Shown here: piece after piece, positions 36,901 to 47,662 of the stretch
How positions within the stretch are numbered: position 1 is the stretch's first letter
Layout of the letters: each line of letters opens with the position of its first letter
Assembly (NCBI GenBank): GCA_037367405.1
Contig: JAZKJV010000151.1
Span: 496,001 to 560,000 of the forward strand
From: Ottelia alismoides
Taxonomy: Eukaryota > Streptophyta > Magnoliopsida > Alismatales > Hydrocharitaceae
Reading direction: 5' to 3'
DNA length: 64,000 bases
Made by a program: the position numbers and the translations under genes
The notes under the pieces: model-generated
The model's input: only the letters and a program-made list of their open reading frames with translations
What the model was told of the DNA's origin: nothing
Databases searched by the model: none

Positions 36901-37883
36901 GGTCGGTGGGGGCCTGCGTGGAATAAGGAGAAGGTCTAGGGGGCGATTTGTAAATGACCCAGTGGGTCACGTGCTCCGCAGGTGACCCCTGGGGATAACG
37001 TGAATGCAGACGTCCCTCGCTCCCATGTGCATGGCACGTGGCTGGGGTCTTGGGCTTGATCCAGCGGTTCAGCGTTCGTTGAAGGTGGCGAAGTAGAAAA
37101 GGCGGAGGGCGATCACCGTGGCGGAGCGGCAACGTTGAGGCCCGGTGGTGACTGGGGTTTGACACCCTGGTGACGGTAGAGGCGAAGACCAGACGGTGGT
37201 TCCTGGTAAGGTATTGACGTTCGGCTGCGAGCGTGGCCGTGTGACGGAGGGCCAGTGCGGCGGAGCGTCATGGCGGAGAAGCATCTGGTTGGATGGTGGT
37301 GTGTGGTCGATGACGATAGAGTTGGAGGCGGTTTTGGTTGGAGGTGAACATCAAAAAAGATGAACATTGAGTCGGTGGCGTAGTCGTCGAAGTTGACCTG
37401 AGAAGATGAGGTCCTTTGGCTTGACGGAGTCGTGGCCCGGAGCAAGGGCAGTAAGGGCAAGGAGGTCGTCGGCTGCAACGAGGGATGGGGGGCCCTCGAA
37501 TCTCGCCGAAAAAGGGACTCGTGGTGCTGTCACCGCCGCAGGTTCGTGAATCGCAGAATGACTGATGGCTTGTTCTCGGAGGTGTGGCCATGTTTAAGTA
37601 ACAGAGGGGAGGGTTGGCCGGAAGAGGAAAGGGGTTTGACGTGGATATGATTGGAAATTCGATGTGGGCGGTGGAGATTTGTGATGGCGAAATCGCAAGG
37701 TGGCGGCGATTCTAAGATGCGGCGACGAAGATTGCAGGGGTAGAGGTGATGGACGGTGGGAGATCAGAATGGACGACGAGGTAGCACGTGCTTGGTGCAT
37801 GCCTGGGAGGTACGTGCCTCGCACGTACGGTGGCTCTAATTAATTTTTTTTATAAAAATGAATTAATAAAAATGCCAAAAATG

Positions 37884-37922
37884 GCTGACACGTGGCACCT
37901 CCAAGAGTTGCCACGTGTCAGC
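37884..37922. promoter_or_regulatory. G-box hairpin, 14-bp arms
   Basis: GCTGACACGTGGCA (37884-37897) and TGCCACGTGTCAGC (37909-37922) pair perfectly over an 11-base loop. Each arm has a CACGTGKC-type site. Confidence 0.65.
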
Positions 37923-38933
37923 ACCACAAAAATCCGAAAAATAAATACTTTGTAAAATAAAAAATAAAGAGCAAATGGCCTCGGATCGAAATAGTTTCTT
38001 CATGAAAATTGCTCGTCTCGATGAGATCTACAACTTTTATGAAGACATCAAAACTAGATTCGATCAAATGCACAAAGTGATATTTTTGGGGTATCCCATG
38101 TACATAGAATACCTTGATTTTTAGGATTTGTAATTTTTATGTCATTTTTAACCAGATAAAAATCCGAAAAAAATATGATATAATTATTTACACGTTAATC
38201 TAATTTCTTAGATTTTAATTAATTAATAAGAATGAGAAATAAAATAAGAAAAGGCCAATTTTGTACAAGCAGTTAGTGAAAACTCAGATTCGATTTGTTT
38301 CTTTGATTTCAAGCTCAATTTGGATTTGGATTTTTATGCATTTTAATAAAACCTTAATCAAAGAAGACAAATGAAAAAGAAATGAACTAAAATAGTTAAA
38401 TATGTACATAAAATATTTGGTCAAAATCTGCTAAAATAAAAAATGTACAAAAGAGGCCCAAAATCCAGCTTTCACGTATGTGCTCTCATTCACTTGAACT
38501 TGGTTTTGTTTTGAATGTAATTATTAGTTCAAAAGTGAGTAGGATCAAAAGGGACACTAGATGGGGAAGATATGAGGTTTTTAGTCAGGAAATCCTGAAA
38601 CTAGGGTTCGGATTTTTGGTCCACTTATTTGGGTAAATGATTTTTTGTATTTCTCATTTATTCTTCCTAGTGATATGTACACAGTGGAGGTGGTTTTGTG
38701 TTATTCAGAGTTAGAATGAACTGGTTAAAAATCAAGTAAGTTAGGCTATTTACACATCAATTTTGGCTGAGATTTTTGGTTTCTTATTTTGTGCAAAAAT
38801 TAGTGCTAAAATGCAATTCTTATGAAATCATGCATGAATGCTAATTATGCAGAATAAATATAGAAATGCTGATGATTTTGAGGGATTTGAGCTTAATTCA
38901 TGAGATTTAGAGTGAAGAATATGAGATTCATCA

Positions 38934-38938
38934 GACTC
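38934..38938. repeat. Target-site duplication GACTC, right
   Basis: Partner of 17221-17225. The base before it is the final A of the Athila-A LTR terminus ATTCATCA. Confidence 0.75.
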
Positions 38939-40479
38939 ATAAAGCACCGTCAAATGATTGTTAAGATGTGATCTCCAACTTGAGTAGGAAATGGCAATCC
39001 TTATCTCTAAAGGCTGATATCTAACCAACCTATTGATGCAGTTCCTCTGCATAGGAATAGAGATTCAGAGGTGCCAGATTAGTTAGGTCAAAGAGTTGAC
39101 TTAACGAGATTGAGATAACCAAAGACCTATGTCGTATGCTGTCACGATATAGGCACGCATCCTCTGACCAGAGACAAATGTGTTACTATATCTCTAAGTA
39201 TGTACATTTGGTAGACTGATAGGTTGATGGCCTAATCAAGATCTATATACCGACGAGCTAATGTGCATATAAGGGCATATGAGTAATACAATCTCTCAAA
39301 GGGATCATATAGGTTCATTTACTGAATAAGAAGACATGAGCTCACTCATGAGATATTGGGAAGAATCAAATTCCGTGCACGGTTGTCTCGCTTTGGAAGC
39401 TTGACTGAATTTGTAGGCTTGATATATGCTTTTGGAAAGTTTATGATCAACACTTAGGTATGATATAAGCTTTTGGAAAGTACATGATCGATACTGACTC
39501 CCATTGGTCGAATGAGAAACTTAATGACAAAGACCTGAAGGAGACAGTCTAAAAGAGATCTAAAACTTCGGGTTTAATCTAGGTCTTCCAGTATGCAGGA
39601 TGTACAAGTATTAGGAATATCTGAGGGTGATGTAATCATAAACGATCGTATAACCATGACGCTTCCATTCCTAGGGAGTGATGAAACGGGTCTAGATTTT
39701 AGTGACTCCTCTCAGTAGAGAAACGATCTAATCTTGGTCTAAATGTTGGACATTGATTTGAATGTGATTCAGATGCAATGAGAAGATTAGATTTGTGGTC
39801 TTGATTTAATCAACTATCTATGGGAGATCCGCAAGACCTGGATTTGAGATGTGATCTCAATATCCAAGTCACTATACGTGGAATAATACAATTGCCCTGT
39901 CCTTATCTCCAAGTATCCATGGATAAAGCGCATTATCCTTGAAAGAGTTCAAGAATAATTCCATTGTTGATTTATATATATACAAACATTGAGATATGGA
40001 TGATTAAATGTGATTTAATCATAAAATATAATATGAATTTGATTCGTATTATTTATCCGTATAAGAGGAGCTATCGAAGATAATTAAATATGATTTAATT
40101 ATCAAAGATGTGAATAATGTGAATGTGATTCATATTATTTGGGCACATGAGAATAGAGGTTCAATATGATTAGATATGATTTAATATCATGGTTAAGGAT
40201 AATGTGGATAATACTATCCATATTAATCAGTTATATTATAAATGTGATTTATAATCTATTAGAGAGAGAGCATATTGTGATTCATATTTGTTAATTAATT
40301 GTTGATTTGAATTGGATTCACATTGGATGATTAATTGAAAATATAATTTACATTTTGTTTTGGGATGTGAATGTGATTCATATTTTTCCAATGGTATGAT
40401 TGCAATATTTCACAAGATAATTGTGAATTATTTTTGTGAAATAATTTATAACAAATGTTGTTGTAAATCTTGGAGACAT

Positions 40480-40539
40480 CATGAGGTAATGAGATCTCAT
40501 GAGATAATGAGATCTCATGAGATAGTGAGATCTCATGAG
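40480..40539. repeat. Three 18-bp palindromic units in copia LTR
   Basis: Units of CATGAGRTARTGAGATCT at 40480, 40498 and 40516 are followed by a partial unit. The left LTR of copy A has two. Confidence 0.88.
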
Positions 40540-40696
40540 TGGACGTCCCTCCTTTTAAGGGGATGTGGTTTATCTCCACATTATCTCCAATGATAATTAA
40601 TTGATTTAATTTGAATTTAAATATATTGATTTATCGATATATATTGATTTAAATTAAATTAGTTATTGTTGTGTTTTCACAATAAAATCATGGTCA

Positions 40697-41125
40697 TTGA
40701 AAGAAACACAAATCAATCACATCCATTATTTTTATGTTGTCCATGGATTGAAATCCATGGATCCCAAAACACTATTTAAGAAGAGGCACCCCTTGCTCTT
40801 CAAGTTACATGATCAATCTAGAAGTTCTCTCTCTCTCTCTCTCTCTACATGCCAAAGGTGCTCTCCCTCTCTCCCATTGTGGCCGTCCACCATGAAGCCC
40901 AAGAGAGAGTCATCAGCGCCGCAGCATCGTCGTTATGTTGCCGGATCATCTACTCATGGATCTCTATCTCCTTCGGTGTGCCTCTATCGTGAAGAAGATG
41001 TTGTATCTCGTGTTACCATATCAGGGGATCCACTGCTAGGATCATCATCATGGATTGCGAGGAGTACACGTCTTATCAACGTACTCACAAGCTTCTCCTA
41101 TGTTGGATCGGACTTGAGGCAGTAG
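40697..41125 (+). other. Open frame inside shared copia LTR, function unknown
   Basis: This 142-codon frame resembles the frame at 11347-11715 from WPSTM onward (SGDPLLGSSSWIA, LINVLTSFSYVGSDLR). Its start lies before the CT tract, so the first 50 codons translate low-complexity leader. I recognise no domain. Confidence 0.3.
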
Positions 41126-41359
41126 GTCTCTTGGTTTAGAGACTCGATCACAACCACGCTTCAAGAGGTAATCCTAGTATCTATTTGTTGTTTAGATGAA
41201 ACGATCGAAGAAGTGTTCTTGGATCATATGGTTTCATCATTTAAAAATTTTAAATCCCGTTGCATCGAGCAACTAGTGCGACTAGTCGCTCCCGATCACA
41301 TTCGATGTGATCCATACACTTCCGTGACACGCTTGAGGATTTTCCCCATATCCTTCAAG

Positions 41360-41372
41360 TGGTATCAGAGCT
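41360..41372 (+). other. Primer-binding site, copia C
   Basis: TGGTATCAGAGCT differs from the copy B site only in the last base and lies two bases after the LTR end. Confidence 0.88.
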
Positions 41373-43050
41373 AGTTTGTCTAAGTTTTTGGTTGAGATCC
41401 ATGAACCTACGAAGATTTGGGCTTGTTGAGGTTCGTGAATTTTTTTGTCGCAATTCAATTTTCGCAGCCCTCATTTATGATATTTTTTCGGCCATGTTAA
41501 ATTTTTTAAACATTAATTTATCACATGGATAATTTTCCTCGTTAAACAAGACAAATGTGGAATTTGAGTTTGCATAATTTGGATTTTGTTTGCTCGAGAT
41601 ATGATTATTTTAATGACCATATGTCCACCGTTTCGGTGATAGCATTTAGTGATGTAATTAAGATGTTAATTACTATTTTAAGATACCTGGAAATACATTT
41701 TAGTCATATTTTTCTATTTTAAATCAAATTATCAAAGTTTGGGAATTTATATTTCTCAATTTGAATTTAAAATGAAAGAGATACACTAATTTTGGTTGGT
41801 GAGGGTCACTGCCGAAAATTACATACTCAACCATGAACCTTGTTATTGTCATTTAAGAACCTTGTGAAATTAATGCTTAATTTTCTGTAATAATTATGGA
41901 TAATATTTGTGAAATATTATAATGATATCTATTCCCTTAAATGACATCGCCTCAACCAATGAATGATTAGATTAGATTTATATCACCAATTGGTTACTTG
42001 ATACAATTTCATCAAGTTCGTTACTTTAATAGGTTTTGGAAATTTGTCTAGCAAATTTCCTTATATTCAAAATGGTTTTGATTATTACTATATTGTATAA
42101 TTTTGGTTGAAAAAAGGATGAACATCTCAATTACAAAGTGATTGAGTCGACATTTTTTTCCCGAGGCGGATATGGTGCCTAGTCGGGGAGCGTTGCGGTA
42201 GCATGTTGCACCGTATATGGTCTGTCCCACTCCCGTCGGTACTGGCCATGACAACGGGTAGGGAACGAATGATGCTTGAGAGATCATTAAGTATTTTCTA
42301 ATTATTAAAATTCTAATAATATGTACTATGAGATAATACAACTATTTCAAGTAATAATCAAGTTTGTTGATTGAATTGGATTGATAATTGATATAATCAG
42401 ATTAAATTAATTATATCAAATTAAAACACTCTATTATGAATAGATTTATATTTCCTTTGGAAGAATTAATTATATGAATGTGATTCATGATAATTAATTA
42501 AATTTTGAATATGATATGGAGGATCACATAAGTGACATCCATGATCTCCTGTCAAGGCGAAGGGTTCCGTTGCCAGGGATTGTGTGTGGGAGACACCTAT
42601 CCGAAGTGACATCTCCTGCATACAAGCGCATCTGGATCGGGCTCTTTGCTTCTCGAAAGAGTAAGGCCGTATGCGTAGCGACCCTAATATCGGTTCCTCA
42701 TATTATTGGGGCGATATTGGATTGCGCATGGCAAGTTCCATTCCTGTTGACGGTTGGTTCAATTAACAACGGGTCAACATCACCTTAGCGATGGTGGGAT
42801 TGGGTGTTAAAGACCGAATTGGGAAATACAAGTTGGACTTACAAGGCAGAATGAGCTCCCGGTTCTTTTTATCTGAGTTGTAGTTTCTCATATTATTGGG
42901 ATACAACAAAGAAAGGAAAGGAGATCCCAGATCTTGCTAGAGATATAATGGTCAAAATATCTCTTACATTGAAAGTGATTAAGGGAATGAACTTTCAATA
43001 TTAACAAGGCAAGACAGCTTTGATATAAAAATTCCTAAGTCGAAGTAAAA

Positions 43051-43096
43051 TATGTATATGTGTGTGTATGTGTGTGTATATATATATATATATATG
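43051..43096. repeat. (TG)n/(TA)n microsatellite
   Basis: Mixed TG and TA dinucleotide repeats in the copia C interior. Confidence 0.85.
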
Positions 43097-43499
43097 AATT
43101 TCTTATTTCAGATAATCCTCATCAAACCCACTCAAAGCTATACTCAATAATAACCAGTGTAATATCATGAATTAAATTCATGATCAAGATATTATCCTTG
43201 CAATTGGACATATAAGGTATGTGGTTACAATACGCAAGTTTCCTCATCAAAATGAGGAGTGAAAATTAAATAAGACATTACCTCAGGGTTTGTATGTCTC
43301 TATAGTCTTAATCCCTCATCAAGTGTACTTTGAAAGTGACATGTCGATGATAATTGTCAAACTAATCCTTATAAAATCAAGAAGATGTTTTGGCATACAT
43401 ATGTGCTCTCAACATTTAATCGTGAATGACAAGATTCACTGCATTATGCAGAACGGTAGCTCTACTAAGAGATGATGTATTCAAAATGTTTGAATACCT

Positions 43500-44969
43500 A
43501 CCTGAACCTAAGTCTTTAAGAGTTGAGATGTATGTAGATATGATGAGTGCCATCATCCTACTGTCTATACTCTAGTCATTCAAGAAGCTTCATAATGTTC
43601 ATACTGTATGAATTAAATGAAGCATGTATAAATGTTGAAATACTCTTACATTGAAATATTTTGAGTTCAACATAAGAGAACATTTGTCTTAAGCAAAGGT
43701 TGTTTATAGATAATGTGAGCACAGTGGAAGCATGGGTATGACCAAGTAAGAAGGAGAGTCAAAGAGTTGACTAAACTTCTGTGACTTCCATAAGACATCT
43801 AAAGAATTGGATGAATACCAATACTGCAATAAACCAATATATTGATAGTATGTCTATCTGGACTATGCAGGATCCTTAGATAAGGACTCGGATAGCGCAT
43901 CGAAATAATCTACATTTAATCATTGAAATTGACTTTCTTACAATATAATATTAAATTCTAATAATTTTATCTCATTCTTCTAATGACACTTGCAATTGTT
44001 GCATATGTTGTAGAAGATTAGTAAATTTGATCTTAAGGATTAATAGTCATCTATATGGGAATTGATACAATTGTTGCAGCAATCTCAATAGGATAGATAG
44101 ACTTCATAATTTCAGTGGCAGAGCCCTTGGTATTATAGAATGTCTCTATTACCTAGATATTAGAATACATTCATTGTTGGAGATGAACATGTATTCTTGA
44201 ATAGACCTATCATAAAGAGTTATGATAGTGGACTCTACTAAATTAGAATATTAATAAAAGGTTCATTAACATTTCTAATACTGAAAATTAAACCTTAATA
44301 AATCAATAGGAGGATGAAGATCATTTGACAATCATCTGGCATCAAGTCTTGGACATATGTCTATTGATATGATCGATAGACTAGTGAGATATTGAACTTT
44401 AGATTTTCTAAAGGTTCAAATCTTACATACTTGTGAATATTGTATTAAAAGTAAATATGTCCAATACAATATTCTCTGTGAATTGTGTAAGATGCCAAGG
44501 TATTCAATATCTTATACATATTGATGTATGTGGATCATCTGCATCATAATAAACATTGATGATATGTGATATCATTCGATGATTATTTGTGATATGAGAT
44601 TCCTTCCTTTCACCTTAGAAACCTTTGAAATGTTCGAAGATTTCACAATTTTGTTTTAGAACCAAAGTTTGAAGGAAGATGAAATGAATTTGATCTAACC
44701 TAGGTAGCAAGCACCCATTAGATGAATTCAAGGTATACCTTACGGAGATAGGAATATCATTCTTATCTCACTTCTCCTAATACACATAAACTCAATGAAG
44801 TTGTAGGGAGATACAATTAGATCATGTGTGACATGATTTGATAAATGATTAATCTTAGCATAGTTATCTCTTAGTTTCTAAGGTATATATCTAGTAGATA
44901 CTACAATATATATATCCTTAATAAGGTTCCATGCAAGTAAGCTAGAATCTAGCACCAGAGTGTGCTACT
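43500..44969 (+). pseudogene. Copia C polyprotein remnant (gag end to integrase)
   Basis: It aligns with copies A and B: gag end about 43500-43810, pre-integrase about 44050-44460, integrase start with CATATTGATGTATGTGGA near 44515-44534, and the GTAGGGAGATACAAT block near 44803. It is interrupted by stops throughout and has no usable frame. It ends at GTGCTACT where Athila-B begins. Confidence 0.78.
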
Positions 44970-46261
44970 TGATGAATCTCTTATTCTTCATACAATTATA
45001 TCAATACCTACCCTTTTACTCTTCGATCCACCTTGATTTATATCATGATCAAGAGAAAAGGAAATGAGAGGCATGCATTATCAACTTTATGAAAAATGCA
45101 AGGTCGCAATAACAATATTCGATAAGTTTAGAATCTTAAGAGAATAATCACTCATGTATCCTCCTATACGGATAATCTCTTAGCAAAGATTTTCTGTTGC
45201 TACTATTTTTTTCCAATCAGTATGACAAACACCTAGTGCCAAAATTACTCTATAAATGCTATCCATATGGGGATCCCATTATGTTCATTATAATAAATTC
45301 AACATATCCTAGATAAACCTATACACTAGGAATTGGAAGTAATTAAAATAACTAATTGGCTAAAAAATTGTGACCGTTGGAAGCATTTGCAAAAGCAAAT
45401 ATGTGGCCGAAATTGATGGCAATTGCCATAATTATGAAGAGACACCAACGTTAATCAGAAAAAAGGGGGATGGTTTTTTTGATGTCAATGTGAAGAGGCA
45501 TGAATGCCTATACGTTAATTGAAGAAATGCAACTCCAATTGAAAAGATACATGTGTATTTGAAGAGGTGTATCTCTTGAGAAGGAAACCACCATATTGAT
45601 GTCTTTATGAACCACATAGGATCAAGCATTTGCTCCCATTCGATTACCATCTTATCATCAAACATTTTCCCATCCCATTCGATCATTCTGTCACCATTCT
45701 TGCCAACCAAATCTTCTTCCAACCTATTTCGTCATCAAACAAAATCCACCACCATAATTAGCCATCCCTTTTATTATCGACGAAGCATCGAAGTGATTTT
45801 GTTGACTTGTGCATTTGGACCCCCAGTGAATCCGAATCCTGAGGCTCCACCCCAAGTACCGTCAAAAATTATCCAACACCATAGACATCCACCAACCATC
45901 AATTCCTCAGTCCCTCTGTGAATCCCTTTGTGAATCCGACTCCAGATGCTTCCTCTCGAGCCACCAACCACCATGTTTTTATTTCACCTTTATTTTATTA
46001 TTTTACATTTTTATATCCATCTTATTTTGTTCTCTTCTCTTTCGTGCAACTATTTGTCAATACTATCACGACTACTTATATCAAACGACGATTATCCTTG
46101 GCTCGTGGAGATCTGGGACGTGATCTGATGTTCGAACTCGATCCGCGGTTGTAATTGCATCCACCTCACCTCGCCAGAATATCCAAATACCCGAAGAGTT
46201 AACACGTACGAGTCCAATTTGAGGTTGCCCCATAGAAGGAGAGTGATCAACACTTGCCGAC
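44970..46261 (+). repeat. Athila-B 5' LTR, left piece (U3)
   Basis: It starts TGATGAATC right after copia C sequence and ends with CCGAC, the target duplication of the solo LTR. Overlapping frames at 45607-46154 on the plus strand and 45432-45974 on the minus strand show no protein features. Confidence 0.75.
46257..46261. repeat. Target-site duplication CCGAC, left
   Basis: Matches 50062-50066 across the solo LTR. Confidence 0.9.
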
Positions 46262-46486
46262 TGATTTGGCCAAAATTAGGTGGTCTTAAGTTTAACACAA
46301 GGCGGGAACTCAGTCGAAGTGTCGACCACGCAAAATCTGACTAGAATCAACAATTAACCCACACTATAGATCAATAATTAGAAATAAATGTGGAGTAAAA
46401 ATTTATTTTTAACTCTGCACAAAATATGTATAGGACAAGTATGCAGAGAGTTCGAACACAGGGAGCAAACAGGGCAATTCAAAAAG

Positions 46487-46505
46487 GTGTGTGTGTGTGT
46501 GTGTG
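46487..46505. repeat. (GT)n microsatellite
   Basis: A GT dinucleotide run close to the U5 end of the solo LTR. Confidence 0.9.
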
Positions 46506-47633
46506 AATGTGAATGGTGTCTACACTATGCAAGCAAATAATTTTTGTGGGTTTTTAATTTTAAATTTATTATTATTATTTTTTTTTTAATTTATAATTTT
46601 GTATTTTGATTTTCAATTTTCTGATTTTTATGATTTTATATATTATATATTTTTTTTCAATATTGGAATATAGAGACAATGTAATCAAAGAGAAGATAGG
46701 ATATTACTAAAAATATGCAAAAAAGGCCAAAATTCAGGATTAAAAGCTTTTTGGTATTTTTATGATTTCTACTATTTTTTTGATTTCTGGGTATTTTTTA
46801 AACTATTTTGGTATTTTTTAACACTAAAATAAACCAAAACATTGAAAAGGCTACTGGTTGGGGGTAAAATGGGAATTAAAAATAGCAAATAGCCACGAAA
46901 TTTTTGAAAATAATTTTAAAATAAAGAGGATAAAAAGAGGAAACTACAGAACTTGAGTTTACAATTTTTGGAGTTTTCTATGATTTTATAGATTTTTTTT
47001 AAGTTTTTGAGTATTTTCGAATTTTTAAGGTTTTTCTTTAGCAATTTTTAGTGATTTTTGGAGTAACTCTAAAATAGGTTAAAATAGAAAGTAGGGATTT
47101 TTTTGGAATTTTTCGAGATATTTTAATATTTTTTTGGTATTTTCTAAGCTAGACAATAAATAAAATGCATGTTTTTTTATTTTTAATAAATATCAAAATG
47201 CAATAAAATCAAAATCTAAAAATATCGAGTTAAAGTACAAGTACCCAGGAGCTTAAGTTCAATTTTAGAATTTTTTCTATTTGAAATGAGGCTCCAAATA
47301 AATAAGACAAGTTCACAAAAATATCACAGCCTAGCAGGGGTATATATGCAAATATCCAAAAGTCCAGGGGCATACATGCAATCTTCTATAAAATATTGCA
47401 CTTAATATTCGAGTTTATGGACCAATCACAAAATCCTAAACCCGCAGGGGTATCGGCATAAAATACCCACCAGGGCGCGTGACTTGGCGGAGGACCTGGC
47501 AGGGGCTTAAAAGTAATTTCCACAAAATCCGAGGGCTTACATGCAATTTATCCAAAAATATAACACTGAATATAATATCCTTGGGCTGAGATGAAATAAT
47601 AAAAGACCCGAGGGCCTCCTCGCAAAATGCCCA

Positions 47634-47662
47634 CACCTCACGTGAACAGGTCACGTGAGGTG
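47634..47662. promoter_or_regulatory. G-box hairpin in solo LTR, 12-bp arms
   Basis: CACCTCACGTGA (47634-47645) and TCACGTGAGGTG (47651-47662) pair perfectly around ACAGG. Each arm carries CACGTG. Confidence 0.65.

Larger units (their letters stand above)
17226..38933 (-). mobile_element. Athila-A copy 2, derivative lacking RT and integrase, carrying nested copia B
   Basis: LTRs of about 3.09 kb (17226-20314 and 35843-38933) face the same way and differ by very roughly a tenth. GACTC flanks both ends. The primer-binding site next to the right LTR shows that the element reads on the minus strand. Excluding the nested copia element the interior is about 5 kb and holds a protease-type polyprotein and the family hairpin array, but no RT, RNase H or integrase. 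It could only move with enzymes supplied in trans, like other large non-autonomous LTR derivatives. Confidence 0.8.
35843..38933 (-). repeat. Athila-A copy 2, 5' LTR
   Basis: In plus orientation it runs from TGACGAGTCC to GATTCATCA, so on the coding strand it opens TGATGAATC and ends CTCGTCA. The R/U5-like block is at 36023-36040. The GC-rich block (about 36850-37830) holds two strong G-box hairpins. Frames within the GC-rich block on both strands are not genes. Confidence 0.85.
38934..41357 (+). repeat. Copia LTR, right piece, shared by copies A and C
   Basis: It resumes the copia LTR exactly where 17225 stopped, repeating GACTC, and runs to TATCCTTCA. A primer-binding site follows, so this LTR is at once the right LTR of copy A and the left LTR of copy C. 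It contains three palindromic 18-bp units (40480-40539), a CT tract (40826-40846) and the open frame at 40697-41125. Confidence 0.85.
41358..44969 (+). mobile_element. Copia copy C interior, truncated
   Basis: It follows the copies A and B interior from the leader to the integrase core and is cut at 44969 by the start of an Athila-B LTR. The missing RT and RNase H could lie beyond the inserted material, outside this window. The leader again shows GC-richer islands (about 42158-42270 and 42530-42800) and no gag. A mixed TG/TA repeat lies at 43051-43096. Confidence 0.82.

Noticed and set aside
36845..37824. Arg/Pro-rich frames up to 121 codons
   Set aside because: Same GC-rich LTR block; frames not kept between the two LTRs of one element.
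45432..46298. Overlapping frames on both strands that could suggest a small host gene
   Set aside because: The stretch lies between an LTR start (TGATGAATC at 44970) and a mapped insertion point, so it is U3 of Athila-B; translations show no domain.
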